Part shown: one piece after another, positions 30,846 through 41,640 of the stretch
Position numbering within the stretch: position 1 is the first letter of the stretch
Layout: each line of letters starts with the position of its first letter
NCBI GenBank assembly: GCA_922989275.2
Contig: OV277866.1
Coordinates: forward strand, 51,761,246 to 51,825,245
Source of the DNA: Gari tellinella
Taxonomy: Eukaryota > Mollusca > Bivalvia > Cardiida > Psammobiidae
Length of the DNA stretch: 64,000 nucleotides
Direction of reading: 5' to 3'
Position numbers and translations under genes: made by a program
The notes under the pieces: model-generated
Seen by the model: the letters and a program-made list of their open reading frames with translations, nothing else
Database searches by the model: none
What the model was told of the DNA's origin: nothing

Positions 30846-31203
30846 CAGTAGTTCAGTCATATCGCAACGCCTTGCTAATTACAGGTCATTTACAATGTAT
30901 GTACAGTTGCATGCATACATCGGAAACTGGGTAGACCGACCTACCGCAAGCCAGCTAGAAGGCTTCACCACATGAAAACCCCGAAGTTCCAAGACATTGA
31001 TTCAGTCCCGAGCGGTGATGAGCTTGGTGTTTGAAAGTCACAGTGACTATAACCACTGCTGGTCAGTAGTAATGTCATTGTAGGTTAGTATACTCCTTGA
31101 TGGTCCGAATGCACTGGTTTGTCTTAAGTCAATTTCATCACAAGAATACTAAAAGCATTCAACAATTTCAACACTTTCGGTGCCAAAGTAATCGTGATAT
31201 TGT
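30846..31203. other. No recognised feature
   Basis: Mixed sequence between a MITE-D and a MITE-B; no motif recognised. Confidence 0.5.
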
Positions 31204-31397
31204 TTTACCCTTTCGCCGCTTTATTGTCGTCTGCTTCAATATTGTTTATTAGAAGATCGTTACAATGTAGGATTCAATGTAGTATGACTTAAGAAATATC
31301 GATACGAGTTTCAAACAGTTTGGATCCTGAACAGACGTCGCGTCAAAATCAGGATCCAAACTGTTTTGAAAGTCGACTTTATGCGATGTCGGGTTAA
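31204..31397 (+). mobile_element. MITE-B, hairpin tip deleted
   Basis: TTACCCTTTCGCCGCTTTATTG opens, GATGTCGGGTTAAGG closes. The arms GGATCCTGAACAGACG and AATCAGGATCC are joined by CGCGTCAA. Confidence 0.8.
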
Positions 31398-31562
31398 GGA
31401 TTGTGATACATGGTGGGTCACAGCGTTCTGAATATATTTGAGATTATTAGACTACCTTTCATCTTACGGGTACATGTAATCGCCATCATTATTAATTTCC
31501 ATGGCGAAAGAAGGTAACGTATGAAACCGACATGCAAAAAAAAACTAGCAGTCAAATGACGT

Positions 31563-31690
31563 CAAAAGAGTTATAAAACTTCTGAGTTCAGTCTAAGATG
31601 TTTCTCAAAAGCTCAAATCTGACCAATCAGATGATTGAGAACAAATTAGGACCCAACTCAAAAGTTTATAGCCCTTGACCTAGAACTGTG
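31563..31690. repeat. Type K palindromic repeat
   Basis: AGAGTTATAAAACTTCTGAGTTC at the left and AACTCAAAAGTTTATAGCC at the right; ACCAATCAGATGATTGAGAA in the middle. Confidence 0.75.
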
Positions 31691-31861
31691 TGGTAGCATT
31701 ACGACAACCAAATGGGATGGGCATAAATCAAACAAGTCCGTATATGTCATCAACTTTATTCATCAGGCACCATCAAATTGACCTTTATCGCTATAAATGG
31801 GTCTTTACCGGCATGATGCAAACAATTTGGAACGTATAAATATCCTGGAACCCGGGCTCTA

Positions 31862-31992
31862 GTTTATAAAGCTTTTGAGTTGAGTCTGAGGTCGTTCTCA
31901 AGCATTTGATTGGTTAGATTTGAGCCTAGGCTCAAATCTGACCAATCAATTGCCTGAGAACAGTCTCAAACTCAAGTCATACTCTTTATAAC
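31862..31992. mobile_element. Type K palindrome, best copy
   Basis: TTTATAAAGCTTTTGAGTTG and CAAACTCAAGTCATACTCTTTATAA (in part) are outer arms. The centre GATTTGAGCCTAGGCTCAAATC is a perfect palindrome (31918-31939). Confidence 0.85.
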
Positions 31993-32012
31993 CTTTGGGG
32001 CTGATCTCGATC

Positions 32013-32912
32013 TTAAGGGGGTAGGTGCACCTTGGTAAAGTAAATACCAAATTCTTCAAACTTTGCATATTGATAGTAAAATTAGTTTCTATGACAAAAC
32101 TGGTGAAAAAGTGGGGGTACCGGACATTTCTTTTTCACAATTTGAGATTTTTCAAGGCTACCCCCCTAAAATTGAAGCTTCATAAAAACTCCTACTTTTT
32201 TGTACTACGGTTTTTCAATCTTTATTTAAACAATCTATTTGTACCAAAAGTATCCTAATTTATATTACCATAGTAAGAATAAACCCTGAAAATAATGTTT
32301 TTTTAAGATCCAAAATAAAAATATTTGATTTCACCAGAAAGGAGTAAAATTTACCCCACCCACTTTTTTATAATGGGAGAATAAGGCACTGTGAAAATTG
32401 CCCTACAAATTGTAGCAAACTAAATACCAAATTTTTTATTTGTTGTTTTTAGCCTTGCAAACAAAAGGTTTTAGTGAAATAGCAAATAAAAACACAGGGT
32501 CCCGTACCGTTTAAAAAAGATATAGATCATTTTATCTAAAAAATCCATTTTTCTCATATTTTCAATTTTTTGTGTACTTTTACCAAAAATATTTTTTTTC
32601 CAAAAAATTTCATTTTATCGATTGAGTTATCTATAATTTATACTAAAACTGTACTACATGCTTATATTCTGAGAAATTGAAATGAAATCGGATGTAACAA
32701 AATACAACCTACCTATGAAAACAGTGTATGCTGTTAACTACGAATAGGAAAAAGTCCCTTCCGGAACGAAAATCCAATTTTTTCCCGGGAAAATAGTGTT
32801 TTATTACTGTATGCATTCACCAAAAATGAGTTCTTACCATTTTTTGGAAAACCAGTTCGTAAAATGTTTCGGAAATTTCATAATGCTCAAAAAGACAGGC
32901 CGACATCCTTAA
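32013..32912. mobile_element. TTAA-ended AT-rich element (tentative)
   Basis: About 900 bp starting TTAAGGGGGTAGG and ending with the inverse of TTAAGGATGTCGG, which agree at 10 of 13 positions. The inside is AT-rich with no domain. TTAA targeting would suggest a piggyBac-type non-autonomous element, but only the ends support this. Confidence 0.4.
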
Positions 32913-32968
32913 CTGTTTGCATTGTATTTGGGCAAAGTAATAGCATCACTATATCTCGTTGTGTTTCC

Positions 32969-33123
32969 AGAGTACCAAACCCGTACACGACTAGATAAAA
33001 GCAATCCTGGTCGACAAATCCTATCTCTACAGTCAGAAGAGCTGTCAGTTTCATGGTCTTTTATAGACGCTCGCAATATCCGGGTCTCGTTAGAAAGATC
33101 GATGACAGTTGCTCGCCGGCCAG
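32969..33123 (-). repeat. Duplicated exon-like sequence, copy 2
   Basis: The minus strand reads ATVIDLSNETRILRASIKDH, then ETDSSSDCRDRICRPGLLLS and onward to RVRVWYSGNTTRYSDAI. Copy 1 lies 2.6 kb to the left, in the same orientation. The frame is open for 73 codons. Confidence 0.5.
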
Positions 33124-33569
33124 GAGTCATTATATTGTAGGTTTGTTATCACATAGATAGTGTTATAAGAAAATCCTTATTTAACATGTCTTCAATTGCA
33201 CAATTGTTTCGATTACAGTGTAACTGAAATCTGGCATTTGCTAATACATCCCGACTAAATCTCAGGTACTGCTGCACTAAATAGCTGGAAATGCTTCCGC
33301 GGAATAATCAAACGAAGTCTCTGGAGAAATAATTCCATTTTGTCATGAAACTGTCACTGTCCAGTGCTTTTTTATGTAATATATGGAGGCCTCAGAATAG
33401 ATGAAAAGTATTTCTATGATAATAGATGGGGTTTATGGTGAAATCATGTGGGCAGAAGCGACATGTCCCTCTTAAGCCAATGTTTATGGAAAGGAGGGTA
33501 AGTTTGGTTTTACAGCACCACGACACCAAATATGCAATATAGCGCCGACCGGTGTTCATGTCAAAAGGT
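33124..33569. other. No recognised feature
   Basis: Non-repetitive by eye; TTATTCTATGATAATAGATGGG-type AT-rich sequence with no element ends. Confidence 0.45.
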
Positions 33570-34129
33570 ACAGTGCCCCCTCTCTCCAACGACAACCAAT
33601 GGGGGGTAGTGTGTACGGTGTTTGGAGGGAGTCGTTATAGAGAGGAAACTTTGCTTACATTTGCAAACAACGGCGTCTGACCTGGATATTCAAGCTGTTT
33701 GTGTCTTGTCATTTTTTCTGTCAAAATGTCCAGTATGTAAGAAAAACAGCAGACAACAATTTTAAGCAGACGATATTACAGCAGTGTAAGCGTTAGACAT
33801 AATTGTATTGGGCACATCCTCAAGCGTCGTTGTACAGTGGAGAATCTGTTATTCTTTCCCGTTTAAACGCAAACGTACGCAAACGCAAAGCACTAACACG
33901 TAGAAAAGAACAACTTTTGGACAATTCTGATAATTCTTGTTTATCTTTGTGGCAAACAGTTTGGAGCCTGATCAGACGCCGGGTTACCCGGCGTCTGATC
34001 TGGCTCCAAACTGTTTGCACTGCAAATAATAGTTTTAGCGTAAACGCGTTTATTGGGAAAGAATAACAGATTCTCCACTGTATGGAGGGAGTCGTTGTTG
34101 GGAGGGCCGTTGTAAAGAGTGAGTATTGT
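33570..34129 (-). mobile_element. MITE-C, full, inverted, interrupted by MITE-A
   Basis: ACAGTGCCCCCTCTCTCC opens the reversed element; one hairpin arm is shortened to CAACGGCGTCTGACC. GGGAGGGCCGTTGTAAAGAG lies near its other end. A MITE-A splits it at TA. Confidence 0.85.
33834..34081 (+). mobile_element. MITE-A inside MITE-C
   Basis: Near-consensus copy. Rejoining the flanks (GTCGTTGTA and TGGAGGGAG) restores the C sequence with one TA, which shows a 2-bp TA target duplication. Confidence 0.95.
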
Positions 34130-34344
34130 AGTAAATACCAGTTATACCAATGCATCTACGAGATTGCTCTTATTTTCAATATTACACCCCGTTTTCTAGG
34201 GTAGAGACACCAAATAGTCGGAGCTGTTTCCGTGGTATTGTCAAAAGAATCCTCCGAGAAATAATTTCAAACGTTTGTTCCTCAGAATAGCATCAAATGT
34301 GTCAATCCGGATATGTTTATTCTTTTGGGTTCATTTCATGTAAT

Positions 34345-34697
34345 ACAGCGCTCCCTCCCAACAACGGTTTTCCCAACAACGACTCCCTCCTTGCAACAAC
34401 CATTGCCGCTGTTCCCCCAAACAATACATTTAGGTTCAACATTTCCATTTCTGCAATACCGTCTGCTTAAATTTGTCGTCTGCTGTTTTTCTCAAAGTTA
34501 CATGTAAGTGGACATTTTGATAGAACAAATATAATGACGAGTGACAAACAGCTTGAATCCAGATCCGACGACGAGTTACGCGGGGTCTGATCTGGATTCA
34601 AGCTGTTTTCAAATGTAAGCCAAATCTGTTTTCACTCCGAACAACACACACAATTGGTGTTTCCCGTTGGGTGTCTTTGAGAGAGAGAGAGAGCACT
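34345..34697 (+). mobile_element. MITE-C, full copy
   Basis: ACAGCGCTCCCTCCCAACAA to GAGAGAGAGCACTGT. The hairpin arms are CTTGAATCCAGATCCGACG and GGTCTGATCTGGATTCAAG. The right subterminal part has gained a GA microsatellite. Confidence 0.9.
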
Positions 34698-34941
34698 GTA
34701 CATGGAGACCAGAGAATTCATACAAAAGCATTTCTGTCATTAAAGACTGGGTTTACGGACAAATTGTATGAACTGAAGTGACATGTAGCATCCTTGGTTT
34801 GGATGGTGCCTATCTCAAAATGTAGCAGAACAGCAGTCATGTCACTGACGCCATGAGACTTTTCTTAGATGCCATGTACCCCTGCTTTCTCTGCACTTGT
34901 CAATTGTACATGCATATATTGGAAAATACAGAGTAGCATGT

Positions 34942-35189
34942 ACAGTGGAGAAAACGCTATTCTTTCCCAATAAACGCGTTTACGCTAAAACTATTATTTA
35001 CTGTGCAAACAGTTTGGAGCCAGATCAGACGCCGGGTAACCCGGCGTCTGATCAGGCTCCAAACTGTTTGCCACCAAGATAAACAAGAATTATCAGAATT
35101 GTCCAAAAGTTGTTTTTTTCTACGTTTTAGTGCTTTGCGTTTGCGTACGTTCGCGTTTAAACGGGAAAGAATAACAGATTCTCCACTGT
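34942..35189 (-). mobile_element. MITE-A, full copy, inverted
   Basis: Intact TIRs, TA flanks and core. Flanks show no long duplication. Confidence 0.9.
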
Positions 35190-35316
35190 ATTATATGTTT
35201 GGAATAAAAAATGTCAATTTTGAACTTGCGCATTAAATGTGAATTATATAAGGGAGCCGAATAAGTGGCCCATGTTCTTCTCTGTCTTTTTCAATCAATT
35301 ATGCGTGAATCTACTG

Positions 35317-35564
35317 TTAACCCTTTCACTCTAAATGACGCTTAAAATCGCGTTTGCAAACATTTTTTATCCTGATCAGACGCCGCGTCAGGAGGCGTCT
35401 GATCATGATCCAAACTGTTTGACATTCGTTTTGAAATTTCTTCAGTAATACTGTCCTTTTTTTTTAGCTTTGAAACAAAATTGCAGACAACAAAATTGAA
35501 GCAGACGACAATGAAACGATGGAGGGGTAAAACTCTCACAGAATATTTGGCAGTGAAAGGGTTG
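35317..35564 (-). mobile_element. MITE-B, full, inverted
   Basis: TTAACCCTTTCACTCTAAAT to GGCAGTGAAAGGGTTGA. Hairpin arms TATCCTGATCAGACGCCGCG and GGAGGCGTCTGATCATGATCC. Confidence 0.9.
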
Positions 35565-35689
35565 AGTCAAATATAGCTTGGCACCTGTGAACGGATAAAT
35601 ATTTGTAATTCTGAACTTACATAAATAATATGGCGCAGCTTAATTGCAGTTGTTGTTGTTGTTGGCATCCTTCAGTCAGTATTTACTAT

Positions 35690-36480
35690 GGATTTGATTT
35701 TACTTCTCTGATCTGGTGGCTGAACAGTCCGATGCAGGAATGGCAGTCTCTTTTACAGGTGACACACGGATAGATAGACTATGTTGTGTATCTGTTGCAG
35801 TTTTCTTTTCAGCGGGTCCGTTTGTCTTCTGCTAATCTGATCAGGTTTTCCTCACCTGACACCAGCTGTTTAGCTTCTCCACTTTGGTCGGTCAGCATCA
35901 ATATCTTCCCAGTGTTCGCTGTCAATCTCTAGGGCATTTATGTCCCTCGTACAGACATCTCTGTAGCAACCAGTGTCTCTTTTCCCGGATGCAAGTTCCC
36001 CATAGAGGATGTCTTTGGATTTTATGTCGTCCTCCATACGACGAACATGACCTAGCCAATGGAGTCTACGCTGTCTAAAGCCCCGATCTCACTGTCCCCG
36101 TTTAGGTCCCCGGTGAGTCCCTGTTAAGCAAACCGGCAGTCACCGGGAGTACAATTAGATTAAACACAGTGTTGAGGCCTGCGCGTGACAAAATATCAGT
36201 ATTTGGCACTTTGTCCTGCCAAGAGATGCCTAGGATGCGACGGATGCCCCTCATGTGTAATGTGTTTAGTCTCTGTTCTTGCTTAGCGTAGGTCGTCCAT
36301 GTCTCACACCTATATAGTAGTGTGCTGACGACGCAGGCGTTATACTCTACCATCGTTGTTTTAACGGAGAACGGAGTTCTCACACACGCGTGCGATGAGC
36401 CGAGCAAAGCTGGTTGCTGCTTTCCCATTTCTCTTACCTTTCTCTTTATCAAGAGTGAGGATACTGCTTGCCGTCGACCC
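35690..36480 (-). mobile_element. LINE C-terminal fragment
   Basis: The minus strand at 36102-36452 reads STLLYRCETWTTYAKQEQRL, then NTLHMRGIRRILGISWQDKV and PNTDILSRAG, the region after the RT in a common invertebrate LINE group. After about 80 bp of foreign sequence (about 36077-36160, CCGGTGAGTCCCTGTTAAGC with CACCGGG) it continues RRLHWLGHVRRMEDDIKSKD, ILYGELASGKRDTG and YRDVCTRDINALEID at 35880-36075. In-frame stops follow. No RT core remains; the upstream end meets a MITE-C fragment. Confidence 0.8.
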
Positions 36481-36494
36481 TAGGTATGTAAATT

Positions 36495-36620
36495 GGAGTT
36501 AAGCTGTTTGCTACTGTAAGCCAATTCTTTATTGTCCCTCCCTATAACAACTCCCTACGATCAACACACACACACGCTTTGTCTACTATTGGGTGTTTTT
36601 GTAAAAAGAGAGCAGTATTA
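36495..36620 (+). mobile_element. MITE-C, right-end fragment
   Basis: GTTAAGCTGTTTGCTACTGTAAGCC, then CCCTCCCTATAACAACTCCC and GGGTGTTTTTGTAAAAAGAG. Confidence 0.75.
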
Positions 36621-36875
36621 TTATATATAATTATCGAAGCATTTGTTGAAGGATTTGGGAAGAAATAGAAATATATTTGTGACTGTGTTTCTATTTCTGA
36701 GATTTCCAGTTTTGAAGGGTCCGATTTACGGAGGTTACGCTGTATATATTTGTTTCATTTAGGTGTAATTGCGAGGTGTCGCTGTATGCTATTTGTATTC
36801 TATCAGTTATTGCACAATACCCTGACCACAAAACGTTATCACCGTCCTATAACTACATTTGCATATTCTCTTATT
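36621..36875. other. No recognised feature
   Basis: Short AT-rich interval; no element ends seen. Confidence 0.45.
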
Positions 36876-37264
36876 AGTAACCCTTGTGCTGACGCCATCA
36901 ATTTTAGCAATTATCGTCGGCTTTTATATTTCAAATCTGAATTTTAGGTACTTTGACTTATATGCAAGTTGCTGCATCACGGTTGGTATTGTTATATTGT
37001 TGTTAATTATTTGTTTTGTATGAAAATGCCTTTGTTTTGTGTGCTTGTATATATGTTGAGCGCCCCATGGTAGATTGGTATTTACCAAATGAGCTCTCTC
37101 GTTAAATGAAGTCTTTATTATTATTATTATTATTATCATTATTATTATTATTATGTCAAACATTTTGGACACTTATTAGACACCGCATTATTCTGCGTCT
37201 GATAAGGATCTCAACTGCTTGCAAATGACTATTGTACTCGAGGTAAGGCAGTGAAGGGGTTAAA
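36876..37264 (+). mobile_element. MITE-B2, interrupted
   Basis: GTAACCCTTGTGCTGACGCC and TTATCGTCGGCTTTTATATTTC are the left half. The hairpin (GACACCGCATTATTCTGCG) and the end CAGTGAAGGGGTTAA resume at 37154 after an insertion. Confidence 0.75.
36960..37153 (+). mobile_element. Retroposed insert ending in an ATT repeat
   Basis: TTGAGCGCCCCATGGTAGATTGG precedes CGTTAAATGAAGTC and a TTATTATTATT run with one TTATCATT break (37111-37153). A 3' microsatellite tail is typical of SINEs and LINEs of the CR1/L2/RTE kind. It interrupts a MITE-B2. Confidence 0.6.
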
Positions 37265-37375
37265 CCACTGGTGAGGATTCAACGTTTGTGGCATTTATAG
37301 TGATATTCTTATGAGATATTTGACCAGAATCTGACTTTAGCAACTAAAAGCAGATAACAATAGTTTTAAGCCCTA

Positions 37376-37608
37376 TCGGCGCTAAATAAATCACGAGATT
37401 TCCCCCCTTCACTGTTACATTGTAGGGTGTTTCAATATTGTTGTCTACAAGATCGTTTCAAGGATAGATTTAAGGAAGTAAGCTTTAAGAAATATCGAAA
37501 AGTGTGTAAGAAAGTTTTGATCCTGATCAGACGCCGCGTTACGCGGCGTCTGATCTGGATCCAAACCTTTTTTTTCAAATACAACTTTATGCGACTCCAG
37601 TGTGAAAA
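37376..37608 (+). mobile_element. MITE-B, full copy
   Basis: CCCCCCTTCACTGTTACATTG, AAGAAATATCGAAAAGTGTG and the hairpin GATCAGACGCCGCGTTACGC with arms ending GATCTGGATCC. The right end is CTCCAGTGTGAAAAG. Confidence 0.85.
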
Positions 37609-38186
37609 GATATTCAAATAAGTAGAGGACAACCAAGTAAAATATGTCAGCAAAAGTTGCGTCTACAACTTTTGTAAACGAGAATCGCTCTGAAAAAGCA
37701 TCTCAGAAATATCAAGAAAGTGGTTAATGATTAAGATCCAGATGTTCTATGTTATATGTGGTATGTAGCCTAAAACTGTAAAGCAAAAAACGTGAAAAGT
37801 ATTGCACGACGAAAATATGATTTGACAACGGTAGACCCAATTTACAGAAAACCCTGCGTACAAAGACGCCTTGCATACATGTAACATAATATTATATACT
37901 ATTATCAGGTCTGCAGATGAGAGGAAGTACAATGAACAACATCATCTATTTAATCACTACTTTTAATCATTCCATTAATCTTTTGAATATTTGCCTCATT
38001 TTAAAACTGATTTTATAAACTTATGATAACAATCATTAAAATCTTAGTAATTATATTAAAATAATTTCCTTTATTTAGATAATTTATTTTATTATACTCC
38101 ATAAGGTACATGTAAGATGTATTTACCTTATTGTAAATGTAGTTATTTGTCCTTCTCACTTTCTAAGTACATTTTGTTTATAATTT

Positions 38187-38262
38187 CTTGTGAAGCGCTT
38201 CTACACGAACAACTCCTGTGTGAAAAGTAGGACGCTTCATAATAATGATCAATAAAAATAAC
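38187..38262 (+). repeat. SINE/LINE 3' tail, copy 1
   Basis: TTGTGAAGCGCTTCTACACG then CAACTCCTGTGTGAAAAG and AATAATGATCAATAAAAATAA. The same tail is at 59340-59426. Confidence 0.65.
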
Positions 38263-39214
38263 ATTTCCTTACTCATTTCAGTACCAAATCATATAGTGTT
38301 ACTACTCATTAGAATTGTCTCGAACAGACGATTCTGACGAGTAGTCACACCATAGGAGTTAATGCAGACTTATTAAATGATTTAGTTTTTATTTACTTCC
38401 GTTACCTGGAGCCAAGTACATTTAACCTTGATCTGACTCAAAACTGATCAACTGTCTTTATTTGTTTCTTTTGTTGTTTTTTTAAAACATGAACCGTCAT
38501 GCATTCACCATATTGTCATACTCTCTATTGTATTCCATTTCGGTTATGGCTTTCACCACTGTTAATATAAAGTCGGGGAATTATTCAGAAAATAGAAACG
38601 ATTATGTGTTGATAATAACTGGCAATTTGATGTACTTTTCCTCATGTGTGTTGTTGGCATGGACACCGGTTTGCCCAATTAAGATTGTGCAATACTTCTC
38701 TATATCAACATTATTTTATCTGAAACAAGTGGGGGCATTGGTCCATCAAATATTTATAACATCTTTACCCGAAACACTATAAATGTCAAGCGGGAAAACT
38801 GTTTCGTTTACATTATGCGACCTGAACGTTTAGCCTTTATTTGTGGCGGTTACATTCCACAGGAAAATTAGTATATATCCAGATAAGACATCGAGTTATT
38901 TGAAACGTGGCTAATATGGGTACGTTCGAACTAACGCGAGTGGATGTATCGGATTTTCGACTGTTTTGTTATTCACGTTTACGGCTACTCTTTTTCCCCA
39001 ATGGTCTGATGAAACTATACGAATCATCAGAAAATGGGATCAAGACAATACAACTATAGCTAATGATTTATATTACCTAATGGTCTCCTCCAATTATAAT
39101 CACGTTTGATATGGTAAGAGCGCATTTGTTATGTGCTATCATCACAATTCATATAGTTTTTAGATAGCCGTGCTTTAGAGACCGCATATATTTTACAACT
39201 GGTTATTGGTTCAA
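38263..39214. other. No firm feature
   Basis: Holds an open frame at 38489-38782 (97 codons, hydrophobic stretches such as VLIITGNLMYFSSCVLLAW) with no recognised family and no splice context. It may be chance. Confidence 0.3.
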
Positions 39215-39375
39215 CCTTTTCTATAAGTCCCAAGGTTAAAAACAGTCTGAGTTGAGACTGAATTTGTTCTCAATCATACCACTGGTCAAACTTTAGCGAC
39301 AGCTCAAATTCGGCCAATCACATGCTTGAGAACGATCTCAGATTCAACTGAAGCGTTTATAAACCGTGAAACGTG
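39215..39375. repeat. Type K palindromic repeat, diverged
   Basis: CTGAGTTGAGACTGAATTTG and CAATCATACCACTGGTCAAA on the left; GGCCAATCACATGCTTGAGA and CAACTGAAGCGTTTATAAAC on the right. Confidence 0.65.
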
Positions 39376-39399
39376 AAGACTAATGGGACTTTGCACATA

Positions 39400-39606
39400 C
39401 AGTAAAACCTCGCTATTACGACCACCCAATTTTGTTAATTATTTGGATGTGTACGATAGGTGACTGCTTAAAGCAAGGTGACAGTGAAACAGAAAGCTCC
39501 TGTAGGAGCTTTCTGTTTCACTGTCACATTGCTTTAAGCTGCCACCTCTCTATTATACAATTAATTAGCATTCGTTTAAGTGGTCGTAATAGCGAGGTTT
39601 TACTGT
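39400..39606 (+). mobile_element. MITE-E, full reference copy
   Basis: TA-flanked; TIR CAGTAAAACCTCGCTATTAC at the left and its inverse at the right. The 76-bp central hairpin has arms GCTTAAAGCAAGGTGACAGT and ACTGTCACATTGCTTTAAGC around GAAAGCTCCTGTAGGAGC. Confidence 0.92.
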
Positions 39607-39815
39607 ACATGTAATTCGGATTGAGGTCAGTCAGACGTCGGATGATGGGATCAAAACTGTTTGACAATCCTATTTAATTTGGCTCCTAATAGTTGCAATG
39701 AATTTTACTTTTCTAAGCATAAAGTCTTGAGGGAATAACATAGAAACTCATGTGTATATATTAGTTTTCAACTCACTGACTGTATTTTGTACTACATGTA
39801 AGATGTTTGCAATGT

Positions 39816-40025
39816 ATAATGGAGAAGGGGTTATTTATTTATTTTTTTAAAAATCGTTTAGGTTGAACTATTTTGCAAACGATTTGGAGCCAGATCAGAC
39901 GCCGGGTGCGTCTGATTAGAATCGAAACTGTTTGCAATTCAGATTAAAATGAATCGTCAGGAATTTCAAAACAAAGACGGTTTCATATGCGTTTAAACAG
40001 GGACGAATAACGTCTTCTCCACTGT
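39816..40025 (-). mobile_element. MITE-A, inverted, worn
   Basis: ATAATGGAGAAGGGGTTATT opens; the hairpin tip is cut to GACGCCGGGTGCGTCTG. CGTTTAAACAGGGACGAATA and CGTCTTCTCCACTGT close. Confidence 0.8.
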
Positions 40026-40199
40026 TCCATGACCATAAACTCCCGTTGTACCCGAAAACTACGTCTGTAGATCATTACAAGCGTTATCGATGGGTCGTTA
40101 AGGACAAACCAACTGGCACCAGGTCGTTTATGTTATTGCTGATGACCTTAAAACAGTGTACCAAGTAAACTGTGTCAATCAGTCAGTCTGACCGCAGTT

Positions 40200-40409
40200 A
40201 CAGTGGAGACAGCATCGCACTATAAGGCAGAAAATTACAACATGTTAAAAACTCAGACCTTTCATGTTAATCAGAGTGGCAAACACTTTGGAGCAAGATC
40301 AGACGCCGGGTTACCCGGCGTCTGATTTGGGTCCAAACTGTTTGCATTGAAAATAATAATTTCAACGTAAACGCGTTTATTGGGAAAGGAAAACGTATTC
40401 TCCACTGTA
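40200..40409 (+). mobile_element. MITE-A, left half deleted
   Basis: ACAGTGGAGACAGCATCG is followed by foreign or deleted sequence to CAGAGTGGCAAACAC; the core and right half are complete to TTCTCCACTGT. Confidence 0.85.
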
Positions 40410-40432
40410 GCTGTCAATGTCGACATATTATA

Positions 40433-40625
40433 CAGTCGAGGCTCGTTATCTCGACCTCAATTAACTCATTTTTCCTGTATTTCAAATAAATACATTTCGT
40501 TATTTTGAACTCGCTTTATTCGAACGTACCTCAAAGTTGAACTGTGGCTTAGCCCCACTTTAATTTTGTAAAATAAGCATGTCTGTCTTAATCGGTTTCG
40601 AATTATGGAGGAACAACTGTATTGA
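40433..40625 (+). mobile_element. Type O element (ACAGTCGAGGCTCG ends)
   Basis: TACAGTCGAGGCTCGTTATC and TCGACCTCAATTAAC at the left; GAATTATGGAGGAACAACTGTA at the right. The inside repeats TTCAAATAAATACATTTCG. A weaker relative may lie near 52680. Confidence 0.5.
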
Positions 40626-40734
40626 TAAAGCAATAGCAATTACTCAAACAATTGACGGCAGCTGGCATTGGGATATCAGTCAACTGACCCTATAATACAG
40701 TACAGAAAATCTTTTTACCCCACCTCCTCTCAAT

Positions 40735-40821
40735 AAACGCGTTCATGCTTGAAGCCATAAATCCATTACATACCGGTGTCTGATCAGACTCCATATTACT
40801 TGCCATTGAGATTAAAACAAA
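40735..40821 (-). mobile_element. MITE-A fragment, inverted
   Basis: AATAAACGCGTTCATGC and GGTGTCTGATCAGACTCC, then TTGCCATTGAGATTAAAAC. No ends remain. Confidence 0.55.
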
Positions 40822-40955
40822 CAATTTAGATCCAGATCAGATGCCGCGTTAAGCGGACCAGGATCAGAAATGTTTGACACTCGTATCGATATTTGTTTTA
40901 AGTTAAAGTACATTGAATATTACTTTGAAACGATCGTGGCAACAATTCAATTACA
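40822..40955 (-). mobile_element. MITE-B fragment, inverted
   Basis: GATCCAGATCAGATGCCGCG, then GACACTCGTATCGATATTTG and TTTGAAACGATCGTGGC, the B interior reversed. Confidence 0.65.
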
Positions 40956-41640
40956 TGAGCTTACAGAAAAGACTAAGTAAACTATGTTAATAATATACCT
41001 GGCTGCCAAACAGACTTAGTGCACTGATACGTCGATGTCTAATTATCGTAACTTTTTGTTGCGTGATCCAAGTCAACTTGTCTTGATAACAGATGGTTAA
41101 CAGAGCAAATAATCTTAATAAACTTTTGTAATAACATTGATGTATTAAATGATCTATCTGTCTAAGCATTAAATCGCAAAATAAGAAACAAGTAGCAGAC
41201 GTTTTGCGAAACGAGTCTTGATATACCGCTATATCGTATTTTATCATACTTAAATACAGTGTGTTTCAGTAAAGCATACTGACACCAAGTGTGTCTTAAA
41301 TTTCGATCGATCAAAAGATAAAGTCGTCATAGATTTTGTTTTGATTACAATGATAAACTTTCCATTTTGAAATAGTCCTGGTACGTACACAGCGGCCTTT
41401 AACAAAAGAGAAGTAATAGTTATATATGTACATACAAACAAAACCCCAGTCGAATTGTAGCAACATAAAACAGTACGTTTCTACTGTTTGTGAAGTTTGG
41501 TGGATACAGATAAATGTGTCTATATAATGCAGAAGGTTAAATTGAAACTTACTGCATGTAGCAAATTACTGGCAAAAATCCCTTAAACCAAACGTTGTAT
41601 AATGGTTAAGAGTTAAAACACCTAAAAGTAAGTTGTGTAT
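40956..41640. other. No recognised feature
   Basis: AT-rich; minus-strand open frames at 40987-41247 and 41250-41441 show no recognisable domain. Confidence 0.4.

Noticed and set aside
36102..36452. Intact host gene
   Set aside because: The peptide is the C-terminal part of a common LINE and is followed by a foreign insert and stops.
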